A DNA stretch of 64,000 nucleotides. It comes from Zonotrichia leucophrys gambelii. Its lineage: Eukaryota; Chordata; Aves; Passeriformes; Passerellidae. The stretch spans positions 5,859,001 to 5,923,000 of the forward strand of contig NC_088186.1 of the NCBI RefSeq assembly GCF_028769735.1. The letters run 5' to 3'. The notes under the pieces are model-generated. The model saw only the letters and a list, made by a program, of their open reading frames with translations. It did no database searches and was not told the origin of the DNA. The position numbers and the translations under genes are program-made. Shown here piece after piece: positions 10,902 to 29,430 of the stretch; position 1 is the first letter of the stretch, and the number at the start of each line of letters is the position of its first letter.

Positions 10902-11879
10902 GAGCTCCTGTGGGACGGCCGGGGGATCCCTGCTGGCCGCTCCAAACCCTCCTGCCCTGCCCGCAGCACAGCGTGGCTGCAGCTCTTCCACCAGAGACCC
11001 GAGGGCTGTGTTTCCTCCTGCCAAGAGCTGGCTCCAGCCTGTTGGTAGGGGCCAGCTGGCATCTCCCCGGGCTGTGACAAAAACTCGACCTGTTTGTGAT
11101 TTTGGCTGAGGGATGTCAAGGTCAGATGTGCCTTTGCCAGCTGGTCTGGCTGCTCAGCTCTCCCAGCAGCAGCGTTCCAGTACTGGTGCTCCCAAGTGCT
11201 GGGATGGGGAGGGAGCATCTGCAGCAAATGGGTGCCTTGGCCTTCTGCTGCCCCAGGGCTGTGCAGGTAAATCCTTCCTCCCACCCTTCCCATCCTGGGA
11301 AGATTGAGGCTTCAAATCTTGGGGCTGCCCTGGACTGGAGCTAAACCCATGATTTTCCAGAGGAGCACAGGGACAGGTGTGGTGTGTGCAGTGGTGAAAT
11401 CCCATTCTGTATTGGTGCCTGACTGGTCTCCTGTTGGGTCACACTGGATGTGCCTCACTTCCTGCCTCAGAGACCAGGCAGTGTGTGATTGTGCCCACAG
11501 GGCAGGCACAGAAATACCTTTGGATATTTTCCCTCCTGGATTGGCTGTTTTGAGAGCTGATCCCAGTCTGCTGTGTCTCCCTGTAGTCCCTCCCCATCAA
11601 AAATGATGAAATCCACATGATTGTGCTGGCTGTTCAGTAGGAATCATCCTTTCCTTGGGCAACACAATGACACATTTGGGATGATGGGATTGAACCCAGT
11701 GAGTGCAGAAACAGCGGCTGCTGGTGCTGTGTCTGGGAGCTGGTTGCTGTCTGGGTTAATTAAACTGTGCTCCAGACTGCAGCAGCCAGGGAGCAGAGTT
11801 GCTGGATGTGATGGCAAAGAGCCACGAGGCCAGGGGCTCTTTGTTCATGTGTGTTTGCTGTTGGAATTCCTTCTTGTTT

Positions 11880-11885
11880 AATAAA
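11880..11885 (+). terminator. COQ4: Probable COQ4 polyadenylation signal (AATAAA)
   Basis: This is the first canonical AATAAA after the COQ4 stop, about 980 bases downstream. A GT-containing stretch follows. The 10902-11879 interval has no further open coding exon and is read as COQ4 3' UTR. Confidence 0.6.
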
Positions 11886-12895
11886 TCCACACTGGGGCTT
11901 GTAGTTCATTACCCCTGTGCTTTTGTCCCATCTCCCCTCCTGAGCTGGAGATCTGATGTGAAGCCTCACCTCTTTTTACCTTCAGCAGGTTTTCTTCCTG
12001 CCGCCCAGACTTCCTTTTTTAACTTCTCCCTGCATCAGCCACCCCACGAGCCAGACTTTGGGTTTTTCTCCAAATCCTCCCAGAGTTATTTCAAACGAAA
12101 AGTCAGTATATAAATACATCTTTTAGCTGTCAGTAAAACACACAGTGTGGGGGTTATCCTAGTGCAGTGGTCGAGATGAAAGAAACATTTGCCTGTAAAA
12201 TGACCCAGAAATGTCAGAACCTTGGGGTGAATAAACCAAAGGGCAGCAAAGATTTGCTTCCAGGAACTGTCAAGGGAACGTGGGAAATGATGGCCGTGAG
12301 AGAGGTTTTTGCTGTATATTGGGTTATTTAATGAGGCCTTGAAATGTCCGGGCTGTCAGTGCTGGTGGTGCCGCCTTCGTGCAGCCACGTGTGGCTCAGT
12401 GGGCTGGTGCCAGCGCTACAGAAATGGCACACTGTGTAATTTTAAACGGCATCTGCTCAGCCGGATCAAGTAGCAGTCTCTGTGGCTCCTGCTCCTGCAG
12501 CCATCCTTGAGGAGCCTGCGGAAAGCAGGCGGCAGAGGGAGCAGAGGGCGGTTTGGGGAGGGTAGACACCAGCCATATGAAAATGCTTTTTTTGGAGAGG
12601 ATGTATTCGCTGTGGGCAAGTGGCAGCTCCACCATGCCCGTACTGCGGGAACGCGGTAACAATTAACTCCTGAGCTGCTGGGATGGATGCTGGGTAAGCT
12701 CCCCGGTGGGGCCGGGTTTTTTGCGGTGCCCGGGCCGCCCTTGACTTGGCTCCCAAAACGGATCTGCCGCTCCGCGCTCTCCGGCAGACGGGCGGACCCT
12801 GAGCGGGGGCAGCGCCCGGGGGCGGGCGCGGCTCCCCCCGGCCCGGTGCGGCCGCGGAGCCCCGGGAGCGATTGCCGCGCCCCGGCGGCAAAATG
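11886..12895. other. Intergenic stretch between COQ4 and tRNA-Arg
   Basis: No coding exon recognised. The right part (from about 12.7 kb) becomes CpG-rich and merges with the island that holds the tRNA and the SLC27A4 promoter. TTTT on the minus strand at 12890-12893 fits the tRNA terminator. Confidence 0.5.
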
Positions 12896-12984
12896 CGACT
12901 CTGGTGGGACTCGAACCCACAACCTTTGAATGACTCCCGTCACACGCTAGAAGTCCAATGCGCTATCCATTGCGCCACAGAGCC
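12896..12984 (-). tRNA. tRNA-Arg(TCT) with a 16-nt intron
   Basis: The minus strand reads GGCTCTGTGGCGCAATGG at the 5' end and closes with CAGAGTCG. The intact D-arm A box and the B box GGTTCGAGTCC are both present. The anticodon stem TTGGA/TTCAA encloses loop C-T-TCT-A-A, giving anticodon TCT (Arg). A 16-base intron (12932-12947) sits one base 3' of the anticodon, the standard position; removal leaves 73 bases. A minus-strand T run follows at once (12890-12893), the Pol III terminator. In human an intron-containing tRNA-Arg-TCT also lies beside SLC27A4, so this looks like the same locus. Confidence 0.96.
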
Positions 12985-13099
12985 CTCGCTCTGCCGCGCC
13001 GCCCTCACCGCCTCTTCCCCGCGCCCCGCCCGCGCCACCGTTCCTCGGCGCTGCGTCCGTCACGGCGGGGCCGGGCCGGTGCACCGGGCGGGACTACAG

Positions 13100-13205
13100 C
13101 TCCCGGCGGCCCGCGCTGCCCGCCCCTCCCCGCCCCTGCCGCAGAGCCGGGCGGGCCCCGCTCCCGGTGCAGGTGGCCGGGCCTCAGCGGATGCCCCGGA
13201 GTCCG
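13100..13205 (+). other. SLC27A4: Candidate 5' exon of SLC27A4 (mostly non-coding)
   Basis: A strong donor GAGTCCG|GTAAGAGC occurs at 13206 within the CpG island. The next good partner is the acceptor CTCCCTGCAG at 15515-15524, six bases before the SLC27A4 ATG. The start of the exon is not visible, so 13100 is approximate. The exon contains an ATG at 13191 that becomes in frame with the main start after splicing. Assignment rests on position and splice signals only. Confidence 0.5.
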
Positions 13206-15530
13206 GTAAGAGCGTGGCACCATCCTCCCCATCCCGCTCCGTCAGCGGCCGGCGCCGTCGCGACGGCCGCGCTCTCTCCCCGCGGGCGGCCCCGCGGGCT
13301 CCCCATCAGGCGCTGCGGCCCTGCGGGCGGCACCAGGGTCCCTCCGCTCCGCCGGTGTCCGCATGAGGTACCGGGGCTCCTCGTGGGGCACCGTGGCGAG
13401 CGCGGGGACCCCTCCGTCCCCCGGTCTCCCCACGAGCGCGCCGCGGGCCCTGCCCCGCCGAGAGCGGCCGTGCCCGGGCGCTTCCGGGGCCTGGCGGGTT
13501 GGGTGGCGGGGCCTGGCTGCGTCCCGGTGCGGGGCCCTCCCGGCCCTTCTGCCTCGTGTGATGGGGCTGGGCAGCGCTGCTCGACCTCCCTGCTGGGTCC
13601 CCAGGGGCGTGACACGGGGGTCCCTGCCCTGGGCAGGTGGGGGACAGGTGCCTGCCCAGGTGCCATTGGCGCTGGGGCTTCTCACAGCCCGGCCACCTGC
13701 CCCTTGTCCCCCCCGGGACCCGCTCCTCGGGCTCGGTGCTCCCCGGGTGGGTCCCCGCGCTTTGCCTCGGTGCCTGCTGGCTGTGAGCTACAGGCATGGC
13801 TTCGTTTCCTCTGGGCTGATGCAGCTGGACAAGACCTGAATCTGTAACAGAGGGCTGGAGGTCTGTGGCAGCCACACACCGGGTATCTGTCAGGAATATC
13901 TCCCCGGGTATCTCCGTAGGAGGCACCGGGATGCCGGAGTGAGGTGGAGATAGGAGCAGAGGATAACAGGGGCTTGCCTGAGCCTGCCTTGCCTTCGAGC
14001 GGGAGATTAAGCCCTTTGCTGCCCACACAGAGTGGGGCTCCCCCGCTGCTGCCTCTCCACCTCTGGCGGGTGTGAGGCTGTAACCGAGGGCCCAGGCCTG
14101 TGTGAGGCACAGTCGTTTGATGGTGAGCTAAAAATTGCCCTGTGTAAGTGCAGAGAGAGGCTCCCAGGCAAAAGCACAGTGAGTCCTGCCCTGCTAAAAG
14201 GCAGAGGGACAGTGTTGTGGGACATCACATCTGGGAATAGGTGTTTGATGGAGACTGTTCAGAGGTCACTGGCACAAGGGAGAATCTCAGGGTAAAGGCT
14301 ATGGGTGGGGAAATGTCTCCAGGTGTCCCCCTGGGAGGGGCGTCTTGTGCTCTGATGCATCCCAGCCTGCTGCTGGTGGCACAGCTCAGAGGTGGGACAG
14401 CCAAGGAACAAGATGTGACCATGTGGCACTGCCTTGGCTCCCATCCTGCCAGCGTCTGGTATCAACTCCACAGAAGCTCCTTGGATCTGGGGACACTGCA
14501 CAGAGCAGAGGGAAAGCCACAAGTGGCTCCCAGCCCCACCAGTTGTACTAGAGCCCATGCAGGGCTTCCAGCTTCAGAGCAGCAAATCAATCTTCAAGAG
14601 GGAAATGATGCAAATGTTTCCTTCCTTTCTGGCCTGTGTCCATGCCAGGAAGGGCCAGTTTTATCTAGGAGCTGTGAGGGTCACATCTCTGTCATTTTCC
14701 TCCTCCCAGTGCTATTGCCTGAGTAGCTGTGAGTCTCAGAGCTACTTCTGGGCTGTGTCTGGGATGGGGACAGGGATGCTGTTTTGGAGGGACGAGTACT
14801 AGAGACAGTCACTGTCCCCAGGAAATGGGACAGGGGCCTGGGCACTCCTGGCAGCAGTGACAGCCCTTGTTCTGCCCGCTCCAGCCTGGCCTCATCCCTG
14901 ACCTGCTCTGGCAGTATCTCCAGCCTGTTTAGGCCAGGAAACTGCCTGCTAACACGAGGGTTTGCAAACACAAGCAGAGCTCAAAGAACTGAGTTTCCTG
15001 TCCCTGATCCTGTCTGAGCTGTGTCGTGGAGCACATGAAGCTGTGCTCTTCCAACAGCTGTGGTGGCTGTCCTGGAGCCAGGCATGCAGGAGAGCTCATG
15101 CCCGGGGCCTGGGAGACTGGATTTTAAGGACAGAGGGATTCTGGGGTAGAGTGGAGGCTTCCAATCATCTGTACACAGCGTCCTGCCATGACTTTGCTCA
15201 CACATCCATGGAAGTGACTTTATCCTGCATCTCATGTTGCTGGGGCGTGGCCAGACCCCTGGCTGGTGTGCAGGATGTGGCTCCCCAGGTGGGAATGGCC
15301 GGGCCGTGCTGATGGCTCAGTTGGAGGCCACCTCCAGGGTCAGATAAAGTTACATCTCTGGCAGCTCTGGGCTGCTGGGTTACATCCTCACTGCCAGCAG
15401 GACTGATGACTCAGGGACCTCATCCAGGAAATTGGGGGCTGCTCAGGCATCCCACACCCATGGGGTTGTTATCACCAGGTCCGTGGTGCGTGGGTTGATG
15501 GCTGTGGTTTCTCTCTCCCTGCAGGCCACA

Positions 15531-21379
<5,849 letters not shown>

Positions 21380-22890
21380 CTGGTGGGGCTCAAGCCAGGC
21401 ACCTCCCAAATCCTGCTGGGGAGAGGGGGCAAGGCAGGCACTGGGGAAGGAAAGGTTCACAGAGTGATATAAAAGGCACGCTAGAGATTTTATTTGACAA
21501 GTTTTACAGATAAGGGTTTGGGAGGAGCACACAGGGGATTGAGGGGAGGGGGGATGGTCATATACCAAAGCATTGACTCATTATGGCTTTATTTTCTGCT
21601 TGATACAGTTGTGGTGGTCCCATGCCATGGGAGGGGCAGGGCCCTGGCCAGTTGAGGAGGGGTGGGGTGCCCCTGCCATTCCACTTTGCTTTTCCTGTCT
21701 TTCCCTACCTTTTCCTGCCTGCAGCCACCCTTCCTTGTGAAGGCCAGTGCTGGGCTCTTCCCCACTTCTCTACCAAGCAGCCAGCTTCTCCTTGGCACAG
21801 GGACCCAGTTGGCAGAGGGAAGGTGGGTGCCAGGCGCAGCCCCTTCCCTCTGCTTGGCCTTGCTGGTGTTGTGTGTCTGCTGTGAATCAGGGGAGCAGGG
21901 TAGTGTTGGGCTCAGGAGGGGGGCAGAGGTGTGTTTCTGCCATGCCATCTCTCTCCTGGGGATGACATTTCTGTTTTTCACAAGTACACGCACATTATAT
22001 TATATTATATCTATATATATATGTGTGTGTGTGTGTATATACATATATATATATATAATACACGCTGACCTTTTTTTTTTTTTTTCAATCTTAATTTATT
22101 GTCTGTACTTTTGAATGTGTCTCGGGTTTGTGCAGTAGGTGGAGGGATAGCCCAGGCCTGTCCTCTCTTGGAGAATGCTTTTCTCTCACAGGGAGGTGGG
22201 ATGCTCATCTGGGACTGATTCACCTCTTCCAGCGTGGGTGCAACTGTAAATGTCCTTGTGGCCTTGCTCCATGGTGGAGGACATGAGCAAATCCCACTAT
22301 CTTGTGGACACTTCTCTGGGTCTTTTACTTCCATCTTTTATGGATGCAGCATTGTTTTGTGGACCTTCTTCCTTGCTGCAAGCAAGTGGGAGAGTGGGAA
22401 GAAGGGCTGAGTTTGCCTTTGCTTAGATGTACTCAGGAGGTAACTTGTCAGGGGAAAGAACATCCTCTGGAGGGTGGCCTCTGTGAGAGCCTGACTTCCT
22501 GTGCTCTGCATCCCTTCCCAAAAGAGCCCTCCCTGTCTCCAGCACCAGAGCAGGGCCCTGAACTGAAATGTCTGTGTGAAACACCTGACTTGTGCTATGT
22601 GAATTCCCCATGTTGTGTCTGATATGAAACAGCCTCAGCTGCGACGTTCAATTCCAGTTCTCAGAAAACAAGCAGAAATTTCTCTTCCAGAGAAAACTCT
22701 GGATTGGGTTGTTTTTGGGGGTTTTTTTTTGTTTTATTTTTGGTTTTTTTTTTTAATAATTTGGTTTTATGCTTTTAGCAGTTACTCCTTAAAATGACAT
22801 CTGTCTTTTGTGAGGGCAGGGTGTGTCTGCTCTTCTAGCTGTGCTTCCACACCAACGTACCTGCCTGCCTCAGTCCGTCCTGGTCTCACA
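21380..22890 (+). other. SLC27A4: SLC27A4 3' UTR
   Basis: No open coding exon follows the stop. The interval contains a TA/TG microsatellite near 21.99-22.06 kb, then T-rich runs near 22.07 and 22.72 kb, and ends at a probable ATTAAA signal. This is a plausible 1.5-kb 3' UTR. Confidence 0.5.
21992..22060. repeat. TATAT / (TG)n / (TA)n compound microsatellite
   Basis: TTATATTATATTATAT leads into TA repeats, then about eight TG units, then TA repeats again. It lies in the probable SLC27A4 3' UTR, so it would be transcribed. The (TG)(TA) mix can form a local hairpin. Confidence 0.9.
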
Positions 22891-22896
22891 ATTAAA
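22891..22896 (+). terminator. SLC27A4: Possible SLC27A4 polyadenylation signal (ATTAAA)
   Basis: ATTAAA, the commonest variant signal, is followed within 30 bases by a TG/T-rich stretch. I saw no canonical AATAAA between the stop at 21379 and this point. A TATAAA at about 21468 is a weaker alternative. Confidence 0.4.
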
Positions 22897-25800
22897 CACA
22901 AGTATGGGTCTATGCTGCTGTTTCCTACCTCTTCCTTGTACAGTCCTGCTTCGTGAGGGAAGGTGGGGGACTTTGCTGGTTTGGGGACTGCCACTCCAGA
23001 GCATCACCTCCCTGTGTGCATTTTGGCTTATCTTATAGCAGGGGGAACGAGCCCCTTGCTGCTGGGTTTAATGACTATGTGAACACAACATGTTGATCAG
23101 ACCCTTCCCAGTTTCTTCCACTAACTCTACACACCCTGTTTTTCCTTGTTCTATCCTCAGCATTACCATGCCAGTTTGTTCTGGCCCAGTTCTCCCTGTT
23201 TACCCTTGGACATGTGGTTCTCCCACCCCTCTCCTGTTCTCTATTTCCCCTTCCTTCTGCTTCTCTCTGTCTTTGTCCATGCTGAATTTCCCAGCTCATT
23301 TCTGCCCTTCCAGACAGGTTTTTTGGTAGCCATTCCACTTCCCCTGCTGCCAGAACCATCTTTTACACCTTCTGCATCCAACCTTGGTAATAGGAGAACC
23401 TGGCTCCTTCTTGGTGTGGGGCTGCCAGGGACAAATGTCTTCCATGAGCCTGAGTGAAATGTGTTGCCTGGTGAGCCACACCATAAGAAGAGTGTTGGAA
23501 ATTTGCATCCTTTATATACCAACTTCACCTTTGGACATGTTCAAATGGGTGTCCTCTCCAGCATCTCTAAGCTGAATGCTTTAATTTTAGTTTTTCAGTC
23601 CCCTGGACACTCACAAGCCTCTGTCCCAAAGCAGCCGGTGGAAAACAGACATCATCCCCACAGCCCTGCAGCATCAGGGGACTCGGCCCTCAAACAGCGG
23701 CCTTGCCACGAAATTTACCAAGGAAATTTTGCATTCAGGGATCATATTTAGGGGCCGGGGAGCCGGTGCAGGGAGTGCAGCACTCTGCAGGTGCTCTGCT
23801 CCCACCTGCGGGCTCTGTTCCACCCGCAGCCACCAGAGGAGGGCAGGCTGGGCTCGGCAAACGCCGCCCCTCGGGGGGACACGCTCCGGGGCTGTCACAG
23901 CCCTCGTGTGCTGCTCAGGGCCCTGCCAGCGCGGGATGTTGGAGTGGGAGGGTACCACGCAGGGTGGGGGCCTGAGGTGAATTTTGGATACAGAAGATGG
24001 TGCTGGGTGTGAGGCTGGTGGCAGTTCCAGGCACTGGTGTGCACTGTGCCCGGGCACCTGGCTGGATGGAGACTGTGCCTGATGGAGACTTGGGCAGGAG
24101 GTGGGTGGTGGGCAGCAACCTGAACCACCAGGCCTCATCCAGCCTTCTGCTAAAGGCAGTGAGGAAAAGCTTGGCCTCCCTGAAATCAGGTCCGGGGTTG
24201 GTTATCTTGAGATGCGTGGTTTAGAGTGGTAGAGGGGGATACAGGGGGACTGCACTCCCTCCCTGCAGGAGATGGCTGTGCTGAAGAATGAGGGGTTGCA
24301 GGGCAAAACTCAGCACTGTGTTTCTGTCTGTCTGAGAGCAGGGTAGGATAAAAAAGGAAATTATGCATTCGGGGCACTGCCTGTTAAATGCAGATGTGAA
24401 TAGCTTTGGAAGATTATGGAAATATGGCTGTTACTTGTTTGCTGGTGAGCCCATACAAATGGAGACTGGCTTGAGTTGCTGGGTTTTGGAGATGGATGGG
24501 AATTACAGGCCTGTGAGAGGAGCAGGATGTAGCCCTTGCTGGTGCCAGCACAAGTCAGGAGCTGGGCCTGGCTGGAGCACAGCTGAGAGCTCACCCCAAG
24601 CCCTGCATTTTGGGCTGGCTCTGAGGAGGGGGAGCTGCACAATTCAGGCAAGAGGAGCAGGATGAGACCCCTCCCCAAGGTAAGAGCTCCTGCTCTGGGG
24701 AGATGGGAGGTGCTGAGTCACTGGGAAAGAGCTCAGCAGACATCACAGAGGGCTCTGGTACTCAGCCCATCAATAGCAGAGACCTGCAGGGCTGTGCCAG
24801 GGGGCTGGAGTGTGCACATACCACACTCACCTCTGTGCCAGAGCATTCCCCAGGGAGAGGGGAGCCCAGGGAGCTGTGTTCACAGCCCTGAGCTCTGCTC
24901 AAAGGAGCCTCCCTGTGCAGTGAGAATGGTATGGGGGGCTTGGGCCCCTCTGGAGATCTGCTGCCTGGGGACCATTCACCATTGGCGCTGTTTGTCCTGA
25001 CTGAGGAGGGTTGTGTGCACTTGGCAGTGCTTCAGGATTCCCTGAAACATCCAGCTACACCAATCAGAGCTTTTCCACTGGCTGTCAGCTTTGGGTTGAA
25101 ATCCTGGGGCCTTTCTAAAGTCCCAGCTCCTCTGGAAAAATTAAGTTTATGTGCCAGTGTCCCTGCAGCTCTTGGCCCAGAATATTAGTGCAGGTGTGGA
25201 GCTGAGCCTGGGATCAATGCTGAGCCACAATACTTCCAGCAGAGAGGTATTTGGAATGAAGTAGCCAGTGTTTAATAATCTGATTTTTAAAAATATCTTT
25301 TTATTTGTGTAGTTTAAAGGAGGAGGCTAATTGAATCCTCTATGATTAGAGACACCTTGTGAGACATCCCTCCCCTTTGATCAATGCAGTAGTCTGGCTC
25401 AACAGCTGCCTGTAGATAAAAGTCCTATACATAAAGTACGAGGTATTGTTCTGTTTTAATTAAAACACTTAAAATTCTGTTTGCATGAGGTTAAGAAAAC
25501 ATTAAAATCCTTTCCAGGGTTATTATCAAACTGCTAATTTAAGCAAATCCAAAGAGCTTTACAAACCAAATGTACTTTTCCCCATGGAGATGACTGCTTC
25601 TCCCAGACCCTGTGTCCTGGACAGTGACAATATATCAAGACAAAAAATGTGGCAACTTTTTTTCTGGTCTGCTCTAGGTCCAGCCCAGCCAGGCCATGCT
25701 TAGTGTGCAAAACTGAAGTGTATTTTAGCCTTAATGCAGATGAGGGCTTTGCAAGTTGCTCAGAATCTTTCTGGGTGAAATTAATTTCTGCTGCTGAGAA

Positions 25801-28800
25801 AGTCTGTGACAATCTTTAACACTGCATCTCTCCAGCCTCCTCCTGCCACTCTTGGTGTGCCAGAGCCTTCCCAAACAATGACAGCTGCCTGCTCCTCTGC
25901 ACTATGGGGAGCTGGCTTTGCCTTTAAGCAGTGACAGGGAAATATTCTGGACTAAAGAAGAGACTATCCTTTGGTGCACTCTTTAGAAATGGAAATACTT
26001 GATTCCCCTGAGTGGTTCCAGTGTAACCAGGAGCAGAGCCAGGAGTGGCTTCTCCCTCTCCAGTTTGAAGGGACTGTTTGGCCAAGGATTCCTCCGAAAT
26101 GATGGGCTGTGAATGTCTCATCAAGCTGTGTGAGAGGGAAGGGAGCAGCTTTCCTTCCCAAAGCAGAGAGGCTTCAGGAGGGAAGAGAATGTCCTTAGGG
26201 CTGTTTGCTGCTGAGCTGCTGGACAGCTCAGGATGGCTGGACTGTGCAGCTGAGCGAGCCTCAGGGAGCAGGGATGGGTCCTGCTTTGATTTTTTTGAGC
26301 CTGGCCCATTTCAGTGGCAAATCCCACCTTCCAAAGTAACCTTGGGTTTGATCTGCTTTTCTCTTGGTTCATTAAAAATCCACACATAGGCACAAAATCA
26401 TGGCAGGCCAGGGTCTGGGAGAGCTTTGGGCAATGGAGATTGTGCAGAGCAGGCTGGCAACCCCAGGGATTGCAGGCAATAGTGATGCTGTCCAAGTCCA
26501 GGAGGTATTCCTGCTCAGGATGTGGGTCACTGCCCAGATCTTCCCTGATCCCTGACAGATGATCCCAGGTTTGTGAAGCGGGAAATGACCCCTCCTGTTA
26601 CAGCCCTGCCTTCCTCCATTCCCATCCCTGAGGGTGCGGAGCAGCCTCCCGGGGCCCCCAGCATCCCGGGCAGGATTTGTGCCCTGATCCTGCCCTGGAG
26701 GCGACACCTCCCACGACCCGCCCGGGGCTGTGCCAGGGGCCCCGAGGAAGTGAGGGCAGCCAGAGCCTTGCTCCTGCCCCCGGCCATGCGAGTGGCTCGG
26801 CAGGCCGCAGGAAGAGGCTAACAGCGGCGGGCGAGCCACCCCCTCAGCTTTGAGTATCACTTTCAGCTATTCTGAAGGTTAAACGCCTGTTTAGAGCTCC
26901 CTATTGAAGGTAGAGCCGGGGGTGCGGCATTGTTGGGACGCCCTCCCGCTTTGTCTGGCCGCTTTGAGGGATGCCCTGAATGGGAAGCGGCCCCCCCAGC
27001 CCAGCACCCCGGCAGAAGGGCTCCCGGGGGAGAGCCGCTTCCTCCCGCCCTAATGACATTCAGCCCTCCATCGGTTCAGCTCCCGCTTTCTTTCTGCTGC
27101 AGTTTAACCCGGGCACAGAGGCCGGGCTCCATCTTACTGATCTCTGCTTGACACCCAATTACCACATGAATGGCAGAGAAAGGCTGCAAAAGGCTTTAAC
27201 TCCCACTGACCCTCCTTCCCCTCTGCCTGCTTCCCTCTCTCCCCGTCCTACCCCCTCGCCTTTCTCCGCCGGAGGGAGTTCAAAACTGAGACGGGGAAAT
27301 CAAACAAAGCCCCGAGTAAGGAAACCCATTGTCACCGCCTCCGCGATGGCTCCCCTTTCGCCGGCCATTGTTCGCCCTGAAGTTTGACTTGCTGTGTGGA
27401 AGGATGCGAGCAGCTGTTTGCGCATTCCCCTGATGTTTTATTGAAAAATAATTGAATCGTCAGTTCGGGGCTCTCTGATAAAATGTTTCCTCGTAACGCC
27501 AGGCCCTGCTGTATTTATAAACTACGTGTCCCTCTAGAATGTGATGGCGACCTAAGACTAAACCCTCAGTGGGGGAGTGGAGGTGTGTTCCTTCTGCACT
27601 CAGGGAGAGGGAGAAAGCGGGCAAATGGCAGGGAAAAGGCAGAAGATGGGAATGAGACAAAAGAAATTAACCCTCTCTTCATTGCCAGGCTCAATTTCCA
27701 ACCTGTTCCCTTTGCAGTTGGCTTTGTGGGAGGGGAATGGGAGCAGCTCCCTGCCCCAGTAACCCGGGTTTATGTGTTTTATGTACCTGTTTATCAAACA
27801 CCATCTCTGTTTACAGCACTTCAACAGCAGCAGCATTACGTTTTCTTGAGGAGATTGTGTGCTTAGTTTCCCCATCCCAAACATATCCCAGAGAATTTGT
27901 GGTGCTCTGATTTCAGTGTGCAGCATGGAGACAGGACTCATTCCTCTCCCAAGCACAAAATGTCCATAAAAACGTCCCCTGTATCTCATGTGGTCACTTT
28001 TTGTCCAGGACAATTGTTAACAGTAACCAGCTTGGAATGCTTGAGCCAAATTGGTATTTATGATCACTGTTCCCTTTCCTGTAATTTATTTTTGCTTTTC
28101 CAGGGAGGTGCTAGCACTAAATCTGTACCATTTTCTTGTGTGAGTCAGGAATCAAGATTCTTTTAGGAGCTAGTTCTGCTTTTATTTGGCCTCATAAATG
28201 ATTTCTGGGAGCAAGAATAGCTCATATGAAACCATAACTGCAAACACTGATCTGGAATCAAGATTACCAGATCCTCTGAACACAGAATGCTTCACTCATT
28301 TCTGAAGTCAAGGTTTTTGTTGAAGGCTTCTTTCCTTGGCCGCTTTTCCATACAATTCCATCCTGGGCCACATATCCGAGATACTCAAAAGCCTTGTGAT
28401 TTAGAGATACATAAAATCCAGCTGGAATTTTTGGATGAAGACCACGGTCAACAGCCTCACGGCTCTGCCATCACGTAACCCCGGCAGCGACGGCAGCATT
28501 CATCTGCCGAGGGACCAGCCTTTCCTGGGGCCCAGCCCAGAGAATGATCTCCTCCGAGAACAAAAGGCCATTACAAACACCACCACCTTCTGCTCCCGGG
28601 GTTAGGCGTACTCTGACCCCCGTTAGCATAAACCAAGAGCAATCTGTCTGTGTAAATTTATGCCCCTTACACATAATGCATCATGTATATGCATAGCTAT
28701 TACATTTCTATCTGCATGTGTGCACATGTACATGTATTTTTTTTTTATTAATCCCAAACCCTCCTGAGTGGAGGGAGGGTTAAGAGGCTGCAGTTTTTCT

Positions 28801-29135
28801 ACCAGTGCTGCCCCTGTGCAGCTCCACGTTGTGGGGGAGAAGCAGAGCCCAGCTGTCACCGCCATGGCAGCGTTCTGCCTGTGTACACGGCCCTTCTCTG
28901 GGGACAGGAGGGGAAAACAAACAGGCGACAGATGTGAGCCGCGTTGTTTAACGCTGTGCTGGGGGAGCCTGGCGCCGTGGGGATGTGATGTGCTGCCTGC
29001 CAGGGGCTGCCCGAGCACGAGGGGAGGCTCAGCAGCCACCCCCGACCAGAGCTGCATCTCCCCGGTGCTGACAGGAGCTGTCCGTGGCATCACCCAGCTG
29101 TTCCTGCTCCCCCACAGCAATCCCCAGGAACAGCA
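22897..29135. other. Intergenic region between SLC27A4 and URM1
   Basis: No coding exon recognised. Most of it is ordinary mixed sequence. The 26.85-27.56 kb part differs: it has moderate CpG and AT-rich blocks such as CACCCAATTACCAC and GAAAAATAATTGAATCG without repeats, the look of a conserved regulatory element. A similar but shorter stretch lies at 28.43-28.62 kb. Confidence 0.4.
26850..27560. promoter_or_regulatory. Candidate conserved regulatory element upstream of URM1
   Basis: The stretch is unique and repeat-free, with intermixed CpG-rich and AT-rich blocks. Homeodomain-like cores (CAATTACC, AATAATTGAAT, TTTATAAACTACG) and a CCATTGTT SOX-like core are present. No exon is visible. 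The call is by texture only; alignment to other birds and mammals is needed to confirm it. Confidence 0.25.
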
Positions 29136-29430
29136 GGGCGGCATCACAGAATCACAGAAGTGATGTGAACAGAATGCACAGAATCACAGAACTGCAGGGC
29201 TGGGAGGGGATCCAGTCTGACCCCCATGCAAAGGCAGGGTCACCTGGGGCAGGTGACACAGGAACACATCCAGGTGGGCTTGGAATGTCTCCAAAGAAGG
29301 AGAATCCCCGCCCTCTTGGACACCTGTTCCAGTGCTCTGCCATCCTCAATGCAGGGCAGTTCTTCCTCATGTTGAGGTAGAACTTCGTGTGTTGTAGCAG
29401 CTTTGCTGCAGCGAAACCCGTCTGCAGCTG
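29136..29430 (-). mobile_element. CR1 LINE, 3'-end fragment (minus strand)
   Basis: The plus strand starts with repeated ATCACAGAATCACAGAA, the reverse complement of the ATTCTGTGAT-type octamer repeats at CR1 3' ends. It continues with CAGGGCTGGGAGGGGATC, a TGACCCCC block, ATCCAGGTGGGCTTGGAATG, CTGTTCCAGTGCTCTGCC and CAGTTCTTCCTCA, matching the CR1 3' UTR and end-of-ORF2 body in order. The copy is truncated at its 5' end, as most CR1 copies are, and ends within about 150 bases of the URM1 CpG island. Confidence 0.85.

Larger units (their letters stand above)
12750..13560. promoter_or_regulatory. CpG island at tRNA-Arg / SLC27A4 promoter
   Basis: Dense CG dinucleotides and GC boxes from about 12.75 to 13.56 kb surround the tRNA gene and the candidate first exon of SLC27A4. 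No TATA box is seen. The boundaries are read by eye. Confidence 0.7.
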
